Assembly (NCBI RefSeq): GCF_036324365.1
Contig: NZ_CP137080.1
Span: forward strand, 1,240,001 to 1,304,000
Source: Microbacterium limosum
GTDB lineage: Bacteria; Actinomycetota; Actinomycetes; Actinomycetales; Microbacteriaceae
Length of the DNA: 64,000 nucleotides
Direction of reading: 5' to 3'
Shown here: one piece after another, positions 19,025 through 27,152 of the stretch
Numbering within the stretch: the first letter of the stretch is position 1
How the letters are laid out: each line of letters opens with the position of its first letter
Notes under the pieces: generated by a model
Seen by the model: only the letters and a program-made list of their open reading frames with translations
The model's database searches: none
What the model was told of the DNA's origin: nothing
Position numbers and translations under genes: made by a program

Positions 19025-20398
19025 TCAGAGCGCATGGAGGGGGCGGCCCGCCAGGGCGAGGAAGGCCTCCCCGAGCGCCTCGCTCTGGGTGGGGTGGGGG
19101 TGCAGGAACGGGGCGATGTCCTCGGGATGGGCCTCCCACCCGACCACGAGCTGCGCCTCCGCGATCAGCTCGCCGGCGCGGGAGCCGATCATGTGGACGC
19201 CGACGACGGGACCGTCGACGCGTCGCACGACCCGGACCGACCCGGACGTGCCGAGGATCTCGCTGCGCGCGTTGCCGGCGAGGTTGTAGTCGTAGGTCTG
19301 GACGGCGTCGGCGCCATAGGTCTCGGCGGCCTGCGCGGCGGACAGTCCGACGGACGCGATCTCCGGCTCGCTGTACGTGATGCGCGGGACCGTGCTGTCG
19401 GGCACGACCGGAGGGTGGTGGCCCGCGATGCGCTCCGCGACGGCGATGCCCTGGGCGAAGCCCCGGTGGGCGAGCTGAAGGCCGCGAACGATGTCACCGA
19501 CGGCCCACACATGGGGTGCGCTCGTGCGCAGCGTGTCGTCGACCCGGACGAAGCCGTCCTCCAGCTCGACGCCGGCCTGCTCGAAACCCAGCCCGTCCGT
19601 GGCGGGCGCGCGCCCGACCGATACCAGGAGGTAGTCGGCGCTCAGGGACTCGCCGGTCGCCAGCGTGACGGTGACGGCGTCGGAGGACGCGGAGCACTCC
19701 GTCACCGCGGAACCGACCGACATCCGGATGCCGCGGCGGCGGAAGGCCCGCTCGAGCCCCTTGCTCATCGCCTCGTCCTCGCCGGCGACGAGGCGAGGCA
19801 GAGCCTCGACGATCGTGACGTCGGCACCGAGAGAGCGCCACAGCGACGCGAACTCGACGCCGATGACACCGCCGCCGAGGACGATGACGCTGCGCGGGAT
19901 CTCGGGCAGCTCGAGCGCGTCCTCGCTCGCGAGGATCCGGCCGCCCCGCTCGATACCCGGCAGGGTGCGGCTGCGCGCGCCGGTCGCGAGCACCACGTCG
20001 CGGCCGCGGTAGACGTCGTCGCCGACGCGGACGGACCGGTCGCTCTCGAGAAATCCCTCGCCGGCGACGGTCGTGATGCCCCGGGCCGAGAGCAGACCCT
20101 GCAGGCCCTTGTACTTCTTCGCGACGATCCCCTCGCGGAAGGACCGCACGACCGCGGCGTCGATGTCCTCGAGGTGGGCGGTCACCCCGGTCTGCGAAGC
20201 GCTGCGGACCGTGTCGGCCACCTCCGCGACGTGGAGCAGAGCCTTCGTGGGCACGCAGCCCCGGTGCAGGCACGTGCCGCCGACGCGATCCTTCTCGACG
20301 ATCGCGACGGACGCGCCCAGTTCCGCGGCGCGCAGCGCGGCGGCGTACCCGCCGCTGCCGCCCCCGAGGATCACGACGTCGAAGGAGTGCTCGCTCAT
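19025..20398 (-). CDS. lpdA: Dihydrolipoyl dehydrogenase (E3)
   Basis: A 457-residue FAD flavoenzyme that reoxidises dihydrolipoamide on the E2 subunit with NAD+. The FAD motif is ILGGGSGGYAAALRAAELG, the redox-active disulfide is C43/C48 in GGTCLHRGC, the NAD-binding motif is VIVLGGGVIGVEFASL, and the catalytic His-Glu pair is in HPHPTQSEA near the end. Family members more often have HAHPT or HPHPT here, so this is intact. The ATG at 20398 overlaps the pepA stop by four bases (ATGA), implying coupling. It is followed by sucB, its functional partner. Confidence 0.95.
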   Translation of the reverse strand: MSEHSFDVVILGGGSGGYAAALRAAELGASVAIVEKDRVGGTCLHRGCVPTKALLHVAEVADTVRSASQTGVTAHLEDIDAAVVRSFREGIVAKKYKGLQGLLSARGITTVAGEGFLESDRSVRVGDDVYRGRDVVLATGARSRTLPGIERGGRILASEDALELPEIPRSVIVLGGGVIGVEFASLWRSLGADVTIVEALPRLVAGEDEAMSKGLERAFRRRGIRMSVGSAVTECSASSDAVTVTLATGESLSADYLLVSVGRAPATDGLGFEQAGVELEDGFVRVDDTLRTSAPHVWAVGDIVRGLQLAHRGFAQGIAVAERIAGHHPPVVPDSTVPRITYSEPEIASVGLSAAQAAETYGADAVQTYDYNLAGNARSEILGTSGSVRVVRRVDGPVVGVHMIGSRAGELIAEAQLVVGWEAHPEDIAPFLHPHPTQSEALGEAFLALAGRPLHAL

Positions 20399-21852
20399 GC
20401 CGGTGCCCCTTCGAGGAGGGCGATGAGCGAACGGACCGTCGCGCCCGTCGGTCCCTTGTCGGTGACGCCGTAGGGCGCGCCCTTGTTCATCCCGACGTTC
20501 GCGATGTCGAGGTGCACCCACGGGATGCGGGCCGCGTCGTCCTCGTCGGAGACGGTGCCGACGAAGTGCTGGAGGAAGAGCCCCGCGAACAGGGTGCCGC
20601 CGGCGGGGTCGCCGATCTTGGCGTTGGCCAGATCCGCGATCGGCGAGTCGAGGTCGTCGCGCATGTGCTCGGGAAGGGGAAGGGGCCACGCGAGCTCGCC
20701 GGCACGCGCGGCGGCGTCCAGATACTCGCGGACGCTGTCGTCGTCGCCCATGACCCCCGCGTGCCGCGTGCCCAGGGCGATCGTGATGGCGCCGGTGAGC
20801 GTGGCGACGTCGACGATCAGGTCCGGCCGATCGCGGGATGCCGCTACCAGGCCGTCGGCGAGCACGAGGCGACCCTCGGCATCCGTGTTCAGCACCTCAA
20901 TCGTCGTGCCGTCCAGTGCGGTGAGCACGTCGCCCGGGCGGGTCGCGCGGCCGGAGGGCATGTTGTCGGCCACGCACAGGTAGGCGGTGACGCGGACCGG
21001 CAGGCGCCGCTGCGCCGCGGCCGCCAGCACGGCGAGCACGGTGGCCGCCCCGCACATGTCGTACTTCATGCCGACCATCGACGCGGCGGGCTTCAGCGAC
21101 AGCCCGCCCGTGTCGAAGGTGATGCCCTTGCCGACGAGCGCCACGTGACGGGTCGCGCGCTCGGGCGCGTAATCGAGCGTGACGAAGCGCGGTGGCCGGT
21201 CGGAGCCGCGGCCCACCCCGAGGATGCCGCCGAAGCCGCGCTCGGCCATCTCGTTCTCATCGAGCACGGTGACCTCGACGGGCAGGTGCGCGACGGCCTC
21301 GCGAGCGCGCTCGGCGAGGTCGTGCGGGCCGAGCCGGTCGGCGGGGATGGAGACGAGATCGCGCACGAGGGCCACGGCCTCCACCGCGGCGCGGGCCGCG
21401 GTGACGTCGGATTCCGCGACCGTGTCGGGGGCTGCGATGCGGATCGATCGAGCGCGCCGCTTGGCGTCCTTCTTGTAGGTCTCGAACGTGTAGCCGCCGA
21501 GCCCGGCGCCTTCGGCGATCGGGCGCCACCGCGCCCCGTCGGCCCGTGGCGCGGCGAGCAGCACCTTCTCGACGGAGCCGAGGGCGCGGATGCCGGCGGC
21601 GGCGGCGTCCCGGAGCGCGCCGTCGCCGGGGTTCGCGCCCGTCCCGGCGCAGGCGATCGTGCCGGCCGACAGCGGCACGCGCACGAACGATCCGGGTGCA
21701 CCGGAGAAGTCGAGCTGTCGAAGAGCCCCCGCCAGTCCCGGCCAGTCCGAGAAATCCTCTTCCGCCGACAGGGGCGGCAAGAGCAGGAGCAGGGTTTCCC
21801 CGGGTTCGGGGGAGACGGGCAGGCTCGCGGGCGAGAGGTCCGGCGTCGGCAT
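20395..21852 (-). CDS. pepA: Leucyl aminopeptidase (M17 family)
   Basis: A 485-residue cytosolic zinc/manganese exopeptidase that removes N-terminal residues from peptides. Catalytic and metal-binding segments are clear: GKGITFDTGGLSLKP, DMCGAATVLAV and the family signature NTDAEGRLVLADGL. The N-terminal non-catalytic domain is short and diverged. The ATG at 21852 is preceded on its strand by a G-rich ribosome site and a TTAGGCT -10-like element. It is the first gene of the pepA-lpdA-sucB run. The IS110 element begins about 100 bases upstream, close enough to have changed the distal promoter region. Confidence 0.95.
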   Translation of the reverse strand: MPTPDLSPASLPVSPEPGETLLLLLPPLSAEEDFSDWPGLAGALRQLDFSGAPGSFVRVPLSAGTIACAGTGANPGDGALRDAAAAGIRALGSVEKVLLAAPRADGARWRPIAEGAGLGGYTFETYKKDAKRRARSIRIAAPDTVAESDVTAARAAVEAVALVRDLVSIPADRLGPHDLAERAREAVAHLPVEVTVLDENEMAERGFGGILGVGRGSDRPPRFVTLDYAPERATRHVALVGKGITFDTGGLSLKPAASMVGMKYDMCGAATVLAVLAAAAQRRLPVRVTAYLCVADNMPSGRATRPGDVLTALDGTTIEVLNTDAEGRLVLADGLVAASRDRPDLIVDVATLTGAITIALGTRHAGVMGDDDSVREYLDAAARAGELAWPLPLPEHMRDDLDSPIADLANAKIGDPAGGTLFAGLFLQHFVGTVSDEDDAARIPWVHLDIANVGMNKGAPYGVTDKGPTGATVRSLIALLEGAPA

Positions 21853-21961
21853 CCCCCCAGCCTAATGGGGGTGCATCGCGTGGCCCGGGGGGCCAGTGTG
21901 GTGTCCGAGTCCACCAGCGAGTGAGCACTCCTCCAGCCTGACGCCGTCATGAGGTCTAGGC

Positions 21962-22098
21962 CTAGATCGTGCCCTCGCTGGTTGGTGAGGAGGCCGTGAT
22001 GGCTGCTGGGATGACGTGCTTCGAGCACTGAACCATTAGGACGCTGCGAGCTTTCTCCGGGACGAGCAATGATCAGGTTCGCGAAGGGAGCGGGGACG
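21962..22098 (+). ncRNA. Candidate bridge (seek) RNA region of the IS110 element
   Basis: Recently described IS110 elements express a structured RNA from the non-coding left end that pairs with target and donor DNA and guides the recombinase. Here the sequence upstream of the transposase has several stems, including GTGCT-TCG-AGCAC at 22016-22028 and CCTCGC/GTGAGG around 21973-21990. A perfect 12-base palindrome, TCTAGGCCTAGA, sits at the proposed left edge (21955-21966). Location and structure fit, but the boundaries and function are inferred. Confidence 0.4.
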
Positions 22099-23322
22099 AT
22101 GTTGTTCCTCGGTGATGACTGGGCGGAAGCCCACCACGACATCGAACTGCAGGACGAGCAGGGCGCAGTGCTGGTTCGGCGTCGACTGCCGGAGGGGGTG
22201 ACGGGGTTGGCGCGGTTGCACGCGCTGATCGCGGATCATCTCGACGACGCCGACGATCCGAGCGTGGTGTTCGTGGGGATCGAGACGGATCGGGGCGGGT
22301 GGGTGCAGGCTCTGATCGCGGCCGGGTACTCGGTGTATCCGATCAACCCGCAGCAGTCGGCCCGGTACCGTCAGCGGCACTCGACGTCGGGCGCGAAGAG
22401 CGACCCCGGGGATGCGCACGTGCTCGCGGAGATCGTCCGCACCGACCGTGATCATCACCGGCCCGCGACCGGCGACAGCGACCTCGCCGAGGCCGTGAAG
22501 GTGCTGGCGCGGACCCATCAGACGATGATCTGGTCGAAGCAGCGGCAGGCCAATCAGCTGCGGTCGATGCTGCGAGAGTTCTACCCTGCCGCGTTGACCG
22601 CGTTCAGCGACGACCTCGCCGGACGAGACGCCCTCGCCGTCCTCGCCGCCGCGCCGACCCCGGCCGCCGGACGGGCACTGACCCGGACCCGGCTGGTCTC
22701 AGTGCTGCGCCGGGCGGGACGGCGACGCAACCTCGAACACCGCGCGATCGAGATCCTCACCGCTCTCCGGTCCGAGCAGCTCGAACTGTCCGGACCAGTC
22801 GCGGCCGCCTACGGCGCCGGGGTCACCGCGATCGCGACAGTGCTGACCGCGATGACCGGTCAGATCGCTGCGCTGGAAGCCGAGGTCGAGTCGTGTTTTG
22901 GCCGGCACCCGGACGCTGAGATCATCACCAGCCAACCCGGCCTGGGGAAGGTCCTCGGCGCGAGGGTGCTCGCCGAGTTCGGAGACGACCCCGACCGCTT
23001 CGCCGACGCGAAAGCGCGCCGGAACTACGCCGGCACCAGCCCCATCACCCGCGCGTCCGGCACCCGACGGGTCGTGCTCGCCCGCTACGCCCGCAACAGA
23101 CGCCTCGCAGACACCATGCACCAACAGGCGTTCTGCGCACTCAGCACGTCACCCGGCGCTCGAGCGTTCTACGACGCCCACCGCGCCGCGGGAAACACCC
23201 ACCACGCTGCGCTACGAGCCCTCTCGAACCGGCTCGTCGGGATCCTCGACGGCTGCCTCCGCCACCACACCCGCTACGACGAAACCATCGCCTGGGCACA
23301 CCGCCACACCCTCGCCGCTTGA
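22099..23322 (+). CDS. IS110-family transposase (DEDD recombinase)
   Basis: A 407-residue recombinase. The N-terminal RuvC-like DEDD domain shows the first Asp pair in FLGDDWAEAHHD, the Glu in VGIETDRGG and the later KSDPGDAHVLAEI. The C-terminal domain has GKVLGARVLAEFGD and YAGTSPITRASG, which carries the conserved Ser region of IS110 enzymes, then HHAALRALSNRLVGI. ATG 22099 was preferred over ATG 22069 because GGGAGCGGGG precedes it and the family starts here. The gene appears intact, so the element may still be mobile. Confidence 0.9.
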   Translation: MLFLGDDWAEAHHDIELQDEQGAVLVRRRLPEGVTGLARLHALIADHLDDADDPSVVFVGIETDRGGWVQALIAAGYSVYPINPQQSARYRQRHSTSGAKSDPGDAHVLAEIVRTDRDHHRPATGDSDLAEAVKVLARTHQTMIWSKQRQANQLRSMLREFYPAALTAFSDDLAGRDALAVLAAAPTPAAGRALTRTRLVSVLRRAGRRRNLEHRAIEILTALRSEQLELSGPVAAAYGAGVTAIATVLTAMTGQIAALEAEVESCFGRHPDAEIITSQPGLGKVLGARVLAEFGDDPDRFADAKARRNYAGTSPITRASGTRRVVLARYARNRRLADTMHQQAFCALSTSPGARAFYDAHRAAGNTHHAALRALSNRLVGILDGCLRHHTRYDETIAWAHRHTLAA

Positions 23323-23440
23323 CAACCTACGACCCTGGGATATCTAGGCGCTGACCCGACGCCCCGACGCGGGGTGCCGGGCGTGTTCGCCTGGAGGGGA
23401 AGCCGCCTCGACGAGCGCCCCGCCCTCGTAGAGTGGACGC

Positions 23441-24373
23441 ATGCCCTGGTCCGTAGATCTGCACGTCGACATCGGGGATCGACCCGAGATCCCCGCCGGT
23501 CTTCCGCTCGTCATCGCGCTGACCGGCTTCACCGATGCGGGTTCGGCGGTGTCGCAGGTCGTGGATGCGCTGCGCGAGAGCGTCGACACCCGTCCCGTCA
23601 TCCGGTTCTCCAACGACGTCCTGCTCGACTACCGGGCCCGCCGGCCCGTCATCGCCTTCGATCAGGACCATCTCGAGGACTATCGGCCGCCGCGCCTGGA
23701 GCTGGCGCTGGCCCACGATCTCATCGGCCAGGAGTTCCTCACCCTCACCGGCTACGAGCCCGACTTCGCCTGGGATGCGTTCGTGGACGACGTTCTGGCT
23801 CTCGCGGCGGAGCTGCAGGTGGCCTCGGTCACCTGGGTGCACGCGATCGCGATGCCCGTGCCGCACACGCGTCCGATCGGAACGACCGTCAGCGGCAATC
23901 GCGCGGAGCTCATCGAGGCGCACTCGGTCTGGCGGCCGCGGACCGAGGTGCCGGCCACGGTCGGCCACCTGCTCGAGATGAGGTTCGTGGAGCGCGGGAC
24001 GCCCACGGCCAGCTTCGTGCTGCTCGTGCCTCACTACCTCGCCGACGCCGAGTACCCCGCCGCGGCCATCCGAGCGCTTGAGAGCATCACCATCGCGAGC
24101 GGTATCGCGCTGCCGAGCGAGACCCTGCGGGAGCAGAACCTGGGGTTCCTCGCGAAGGTGGAGGAGCAGATCGCCGCGAACGACGAGCTCGGCACCATGC
24201 TCGAGAACCTGGAGACGCGCTACGACCAGTACGTGCAGGGCTCATCGCTGCGGGCGACCTCCGATGACATCGACGAGTTCGATCTGCCGAGCGCCGACGA
24301 ACTCGCCGCGGAGCTGGAGCGCTACCTCGCCACGCGACCCGGAGACGACGACAAGCGGCCCGGTCGGGGCTGA
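23441..24373 (+). CDS. PAC2 family protein
   Basis: A 310-residue protein of the PAC2 (proteasome assembly chaperone 2-like) family, common in actinobacteria. Characteristic segments are VIALTGFTDAGSAVSQVVDAL, LTGYEPDF and a C-terminal acidic helical tail. The exact role is unknown; in genomes with a proteasome it is assumed to assist protein-complex assembly. The ATG at 23441 follows a TAGAGT -10-like element by seven bases, so the mRNA is probably leaderless. It lies just downstream of the IS110 element, which does not interrupt it. Confidence 0.82.
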   Translation: MPWSVDLHVDIGDRPEIPAGLPLVIALTGFTDAGSAVSQVVDALRESVDTRPVIRFSNDVLLDYRARRPVIAFDQDHLEDYRPPRLELALAHDLIGQEFLTLTGYEPDFAWDAFVDDVLALAAELQVASVTWVHAIAMPVPHTRPIGTTVSGNRAELIEAHSVWRPRTEVPATVGHLLEMRFVERGTPTASFVLLVPHYLADAEYPAAAIRALESITIASGIALPSETLREQNLGFLAKVEEQIAANDELGTMLENLETRYDQYVQGSSLRATSDDIDEFDLPSADELAAELERYLATRPGDDDKRPGRG

Positions 24374-24435
24374 CGGGAATCCTCACGGGGCGCGCGACGT
24401 TGACAAGAGGGTGTGTCGGTCCCGCCGACGCAGTG

Positions 24436-24444
24436 TGTCATAAT
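24436..24444 (+). promoter_or_regulatory. Extended -10 promoter for the sigma factor gene
   Basis: TGTCATAAT (TGn plus CATAAT) lies about 130 bases upstream of the sigma factor start, giving a leader of roughly 120 bases. No good -35 is present, as expected for an extended -10 type. The same segment overlaps a stronger promoter on the opposite strand. Confidence 0.5.
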
Positions 24445-24466
24445 GGATGATCCGACCCGTTGTCAA
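24438..24466 (-). promoter_or_regulatory. Near-consensus promoter pointing away from the sigma factor gene
   Basis: On the minus strand the bases read TTGACA, a 17-base spacer, then TTATGA, close to the housekeeping sigma consensus. A transcript would run leftward, antisense to the PAC2 gene 3' end. Two further TTGACAA copies lie on the plus strand at 24400-24406 and 24489-24495. Confidence 0.45.
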
Positions 24467-24572
24467 CCACGAATGCCTTGTGCAGGACTTGACAAGGGTC
24501 TTACCTGTGTCCGAAAACCAACCGATCGCGCCACCGGGGTGACCCCCGAAGCGCGACGGTGAAAGGCTAACC

Positions 24573-25874
24573 GTGACCCCTTCCCGGACGACCACCAAGG
24601 AAGCCGTCGAAGAGACCGACGAGGCGACCACGCCCGTGCCCGCCGTGACGAAGCGCAAGGCGGCCGCCAAGAAGCCCGCCGCCAAGAAGGCCGCTCCGGC
24701 CAAGAAGACGGCGCCGAAGGATTCCGAGGAGGACGTCGAGGACGACGTCGACGGCGAAGAGATCTCGGTCGAGGAGTCGGCGGACGACTCCGACGACTCC
24801 GACGACTCGCCGGCGACGCCCGCCGCCGACTCGGACGACGACGACGAAGAGGACGCCGCGCCCAAGAAGGAGGCGACCGAGTCGCTGCCGACGGGCGCCA
24901 TCGTCATCTCCTCGAGCGACGAGGACGACGTCCCCGTGTACTCGACCACGATCACCGGCGCGACGGCCGACCCCGTCAAGGACTACCTGAAGCAGATCGG
25001 CAAGGTCCCGCTGCTGAACGCGGCGGAGGAGGTCGAGCTCGCGATGCGCATCGAGGCGGGCCTGTTCGCCGAGGAGAAGCTGTCTCAGCTGAGCGACGCC
25101 GAGAAGCGCACCCAGCTGGGCCGCGACCTCACCTGGGTCGCGAAGGACGGCCAGCGAGCCAAGTCGCACCTGCTGGGGGCGAACCTGCGCCTCGTCGTCT
25201 CCCTCGCCAAGCGCTACACCGGGCGCGGCATGCAGTTCCTGGATCTGATCCAGGAGGGCAACCTCGGTCTCATCCGAGCGGTCGAGAAGTTCGACTACAC
25301 GAAGGGCTTCAAGTTCTCCACGTACGCCACGTGGTGGATCCGTCAGGCGATCACGCGCGCCATGGCCGACCAGGCCCGCACGATCCGCATCCCCGTCCAC
25401 ATGGTCGAGGTCATCAACAAGCTCGCTCGCGTGCAGCGTCAGATGCTGCAGGACCTGGGCCGCGAGCCCACGCCCGAAGAGCTCAGCCGCGAGCTGGACA
25501 TGACGCCCGAGAAGGTCATCGAGGTGCAGAAGTACGGCCGCGAGCCGATCTCGCTGCACACCCCCCTCGGCGAAGACGGCGACAGCGAGTTCGGCGACCT
25601 CATCGAGGACACCGAGGCGGTCGTGCCGGCGGATGCCGTGGGCTTCACGATGCTGCAGCGCCAGCTCGAGTCGCTCCTGGACTCGCTCAGCGAGCGCGAG
25701 GCGGGCGTCATCCGCATGCGCTTCGGCCTCGGCGACGGTCAGCCGAAGACGCTCGACCAGATCGGTGACACGTTCGGCGTGACGCGCGAGCGCATCCGCC
25801 AGATCGAGTCAAAGACGATGGCCAAGCTGCGGCACCCGTCGCGCTCCCAGTCGCTGCGCGACTACCTGGAGTAA
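24573..25874 (+). CDS. sigA: Primary RNA polymerase sigma factor
   Basis: A 433-residue sigma-70 group 1 factor that directs RNA polymerase to housekeeping promoters. The first ~125 residues are low-complexity: a Lys/Ala-rich stretch ([13 protein letters not shown]) and then Asp/Glu/Ser-rich, as in HrdB-type factors. Region 1.2 starts at about residue 130 ([16 protein letters not shown]). Region 2 follows with [17 protein letters not shown] and [20 protein letters not shown], then region 3 and region 4 with [13 protein letters not shown] and [15 protein letters not shown]. The gene ends three bases before murT with no terminator, suggesting cotranscription. Confidence 0.96.
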   Translation: MTPSRTTTKEAVEETDEATTPVPAVTKRKAAAKKPAAKKAAPAKKTAPKDSEEDVEDDVDGEEISVEESADDSDDSDDSPATPAADSDDDDEEDAAPKKEATESLPTGAIVISSSDEDDVPVYSTTITGATADPVKDYLKQIGKVPLLNAAEEVELAMRIEAGLFAEEKLSQLSDAEKRTQLGRDLTWVAKDGQRAKSHLLGANLRLVVSLAKRYTGRGMQFLDLIQEGNLGLIRAVEKFDYTKGFKFSTYATWWIRQAITRAMADQARTIRIPVHMVEVINKLARVQRQMLQDLGREPTPEELSRELDMTPEKVIEVQKYGREPISLHTPLGEDGDSEFGDLIEDTEAVVPADAVGFTMLQRQLESLLDSLSEREAGVIRMRFGLGDGQPKTLDQIGDTFGVTRERIRQIESKTMAKLRHPSRSQSLRDYLE

Positions 25875-25877
25875 GCG

Positions 25878-27152
25878 GTGCTCGACGCCATCGGCGTGGC
25901 CGCGGGCCGCGCCGTGCAAGCGGTGCTGCGCGCGCGGGGCGGCAAGGGCAGCGGCGGGCCGGGGCTGGTGACGAACCGGATCGCCCCCGGCCTGCTGCCG
26001 CGCGTGCTGGCCTCGTTCCCGGGCGGCCTCGTCGTCGTCAGCGGGACGGCGGGAAAGTCGACCACGACCAAGATGGTCACGGCCGTCCTGCGCGCGCACG
26101 GGTTGCGTGTCTTCACGAACTCGTCCACCGCCAACCTCCCACAGGGCATCACGTCGGCCGTGCTCGACGAAGGCGACTGGCGCGGGCGCGTCGACGCCGA
26201 CATCGCCGTGCTCGAGATGGACGAGGCGTTCGGAGCGAAGATCGCGGCCATGTACCGGGCCCGGGTCGTGACGCTCACGAACATCAATCTCGACGACATC
26301 GCGCGCTTCGAATCGTACGAGCGCGTCATCCGCCTGCTCACCACGATCGCGCAGCGGGCGGACGGGGCCGTCGTCCTCAACGCGGACGATGCGTCGCTGA
26401 GCAGGGTGGCCGCGAGCGTGCGCGATACGGGGCGGACGGTACGACGGTTCGGCGTGAGCACCCAGGTGATGTCGGACCAGCCGTACGGGCTCGGGTACGT
26501 TCGCACCGAGCCGGGGCGGATGGCCCCGGCTGACGGCACCGTCGTCGAGAGCATCGATGGCCGCTCGGCGGTCCTGGCGGATGCCGCGGGGTCGTTCCCG
26601 CTCACGCTTCCCGCGCGCGGAGCACACTTCGCCGTCGACGCCGCCGCGGCGGTCGAGACGGCACGAGAGGTGCTCGGCGCCCGGTTCGACCGCGATCTGG
26701 CCGCCCGCACGCTCAGTGAGCTGAAGCCGGTGTTCGGGCGCGGCGAGACGGTGGAGATCCAGGGCCAGCGGATCGAGTGCGTGCTCGTGCAGAACACGGC
26801 GAGCTTCCAGCTCAACATCGACGCGCTCGGCAGCGCGAGGGAGCGGCTCTTCGTCGGCATCGGCGATGAGGAGGAGGACACCTCCTGGCTCTGGACGGTG
26901 CACACCGGTTCGCTCGGCCGCGTAGACATCGTGGGCGGCCCGAAGGCGGATGCGATGGCCAACCGGCTGGCATACGACGGCGTCGTCTTCGACGCCGTCG
27001 ACACCGACCTCATCCGCGCCTTCGAGGCGTTCCTCGCGCTTCCGGCCCCGGCGCACGGCGACAAGACGGTCGTCTTCACCTCGCGCAGCATGCGGAAGAT
27101 CCGCGGACACTACGGACTGACGACGCAGGAAGTGAGGTCGGGGTCCCGATGA
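25878..27152 (+). CDS. murT: MurT-like Mur ligase, lacking the zinc ribbon
   Basis: A 424-residue homologue of MurT, the ATP-dependent subunit of lipid II isoglutaminyl synthase, which activates the D-Glu alpha-carboxyl of lipid II. The ATP motif GTAGKSTTTK is at residues 56-65, and the C-terminal DUF1727 domain runs from about residue 290. Characterised MurT proteins carry a Cys4 zinc ribbon in the central domain. Here only one cysteine exists in the whole protein (Cys301) and the region around residues 190-225 is short. The GTG start at 25878 lies three bases after sigA, and the stop overlaps gatD (ATGA). See the GatD entry for the linked oddity. Confidence 0.9.
   Translation: MLDAIGVAAGRAVQAVLRARGGKGSGGPGLVTNRIAPGLLPRVLASFPGGLVVVSGTAGKSTTTKMVTAVLRAHGLRVFTNSSTANLPQGITSAVLDEGDWRGRVDADIAVLEMDEAFGAKIAAMYRARVVTLTNINLDDIARFESYERVIRLLTTIAQRADGAVVLNADDASLSRVAASVRDTGRTVRRFGVSTQVMSDQPYGLGYVRTEPGRMAPADGTVVESIDGRSAVLADAAGSFPLTLPARGAHFAVDAAAAVETAREVLGARFDRDLAARTLSELKPVFGRGETVEIQGQRIECVLVQNTASFQLNIDALGSARERLFVGIGDEEEDTSWLWTVHTGSLGRVDIVGGPKADAMANRLAYDGVVFDAVDTDLIRAFEAFLALPAPAHGDKTVVFTSRSMRKIRGHYGLTTQEVRSGSR

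Larger units (their letters stand above)
21955..23349 (+). mobile_element. IS110-family insertion sequence (boundaries inferred)
   Basis: An element of about 1.4 kb with one transposase gene and long non-coding ends, inserted between pepA and the PAC2 gene. The ends are estimated from a seven-base repeat, TCTAGGC, at 21955-21961 and 23343-23349, which may be the core flanking the insertion. IS110 elements have no terminal inverted repeats, so the true ends could differ by tens of bases. The 150-base left end and short right end fit the IS110 rather than the IS1111 arrangement. Confidence 0.6.
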
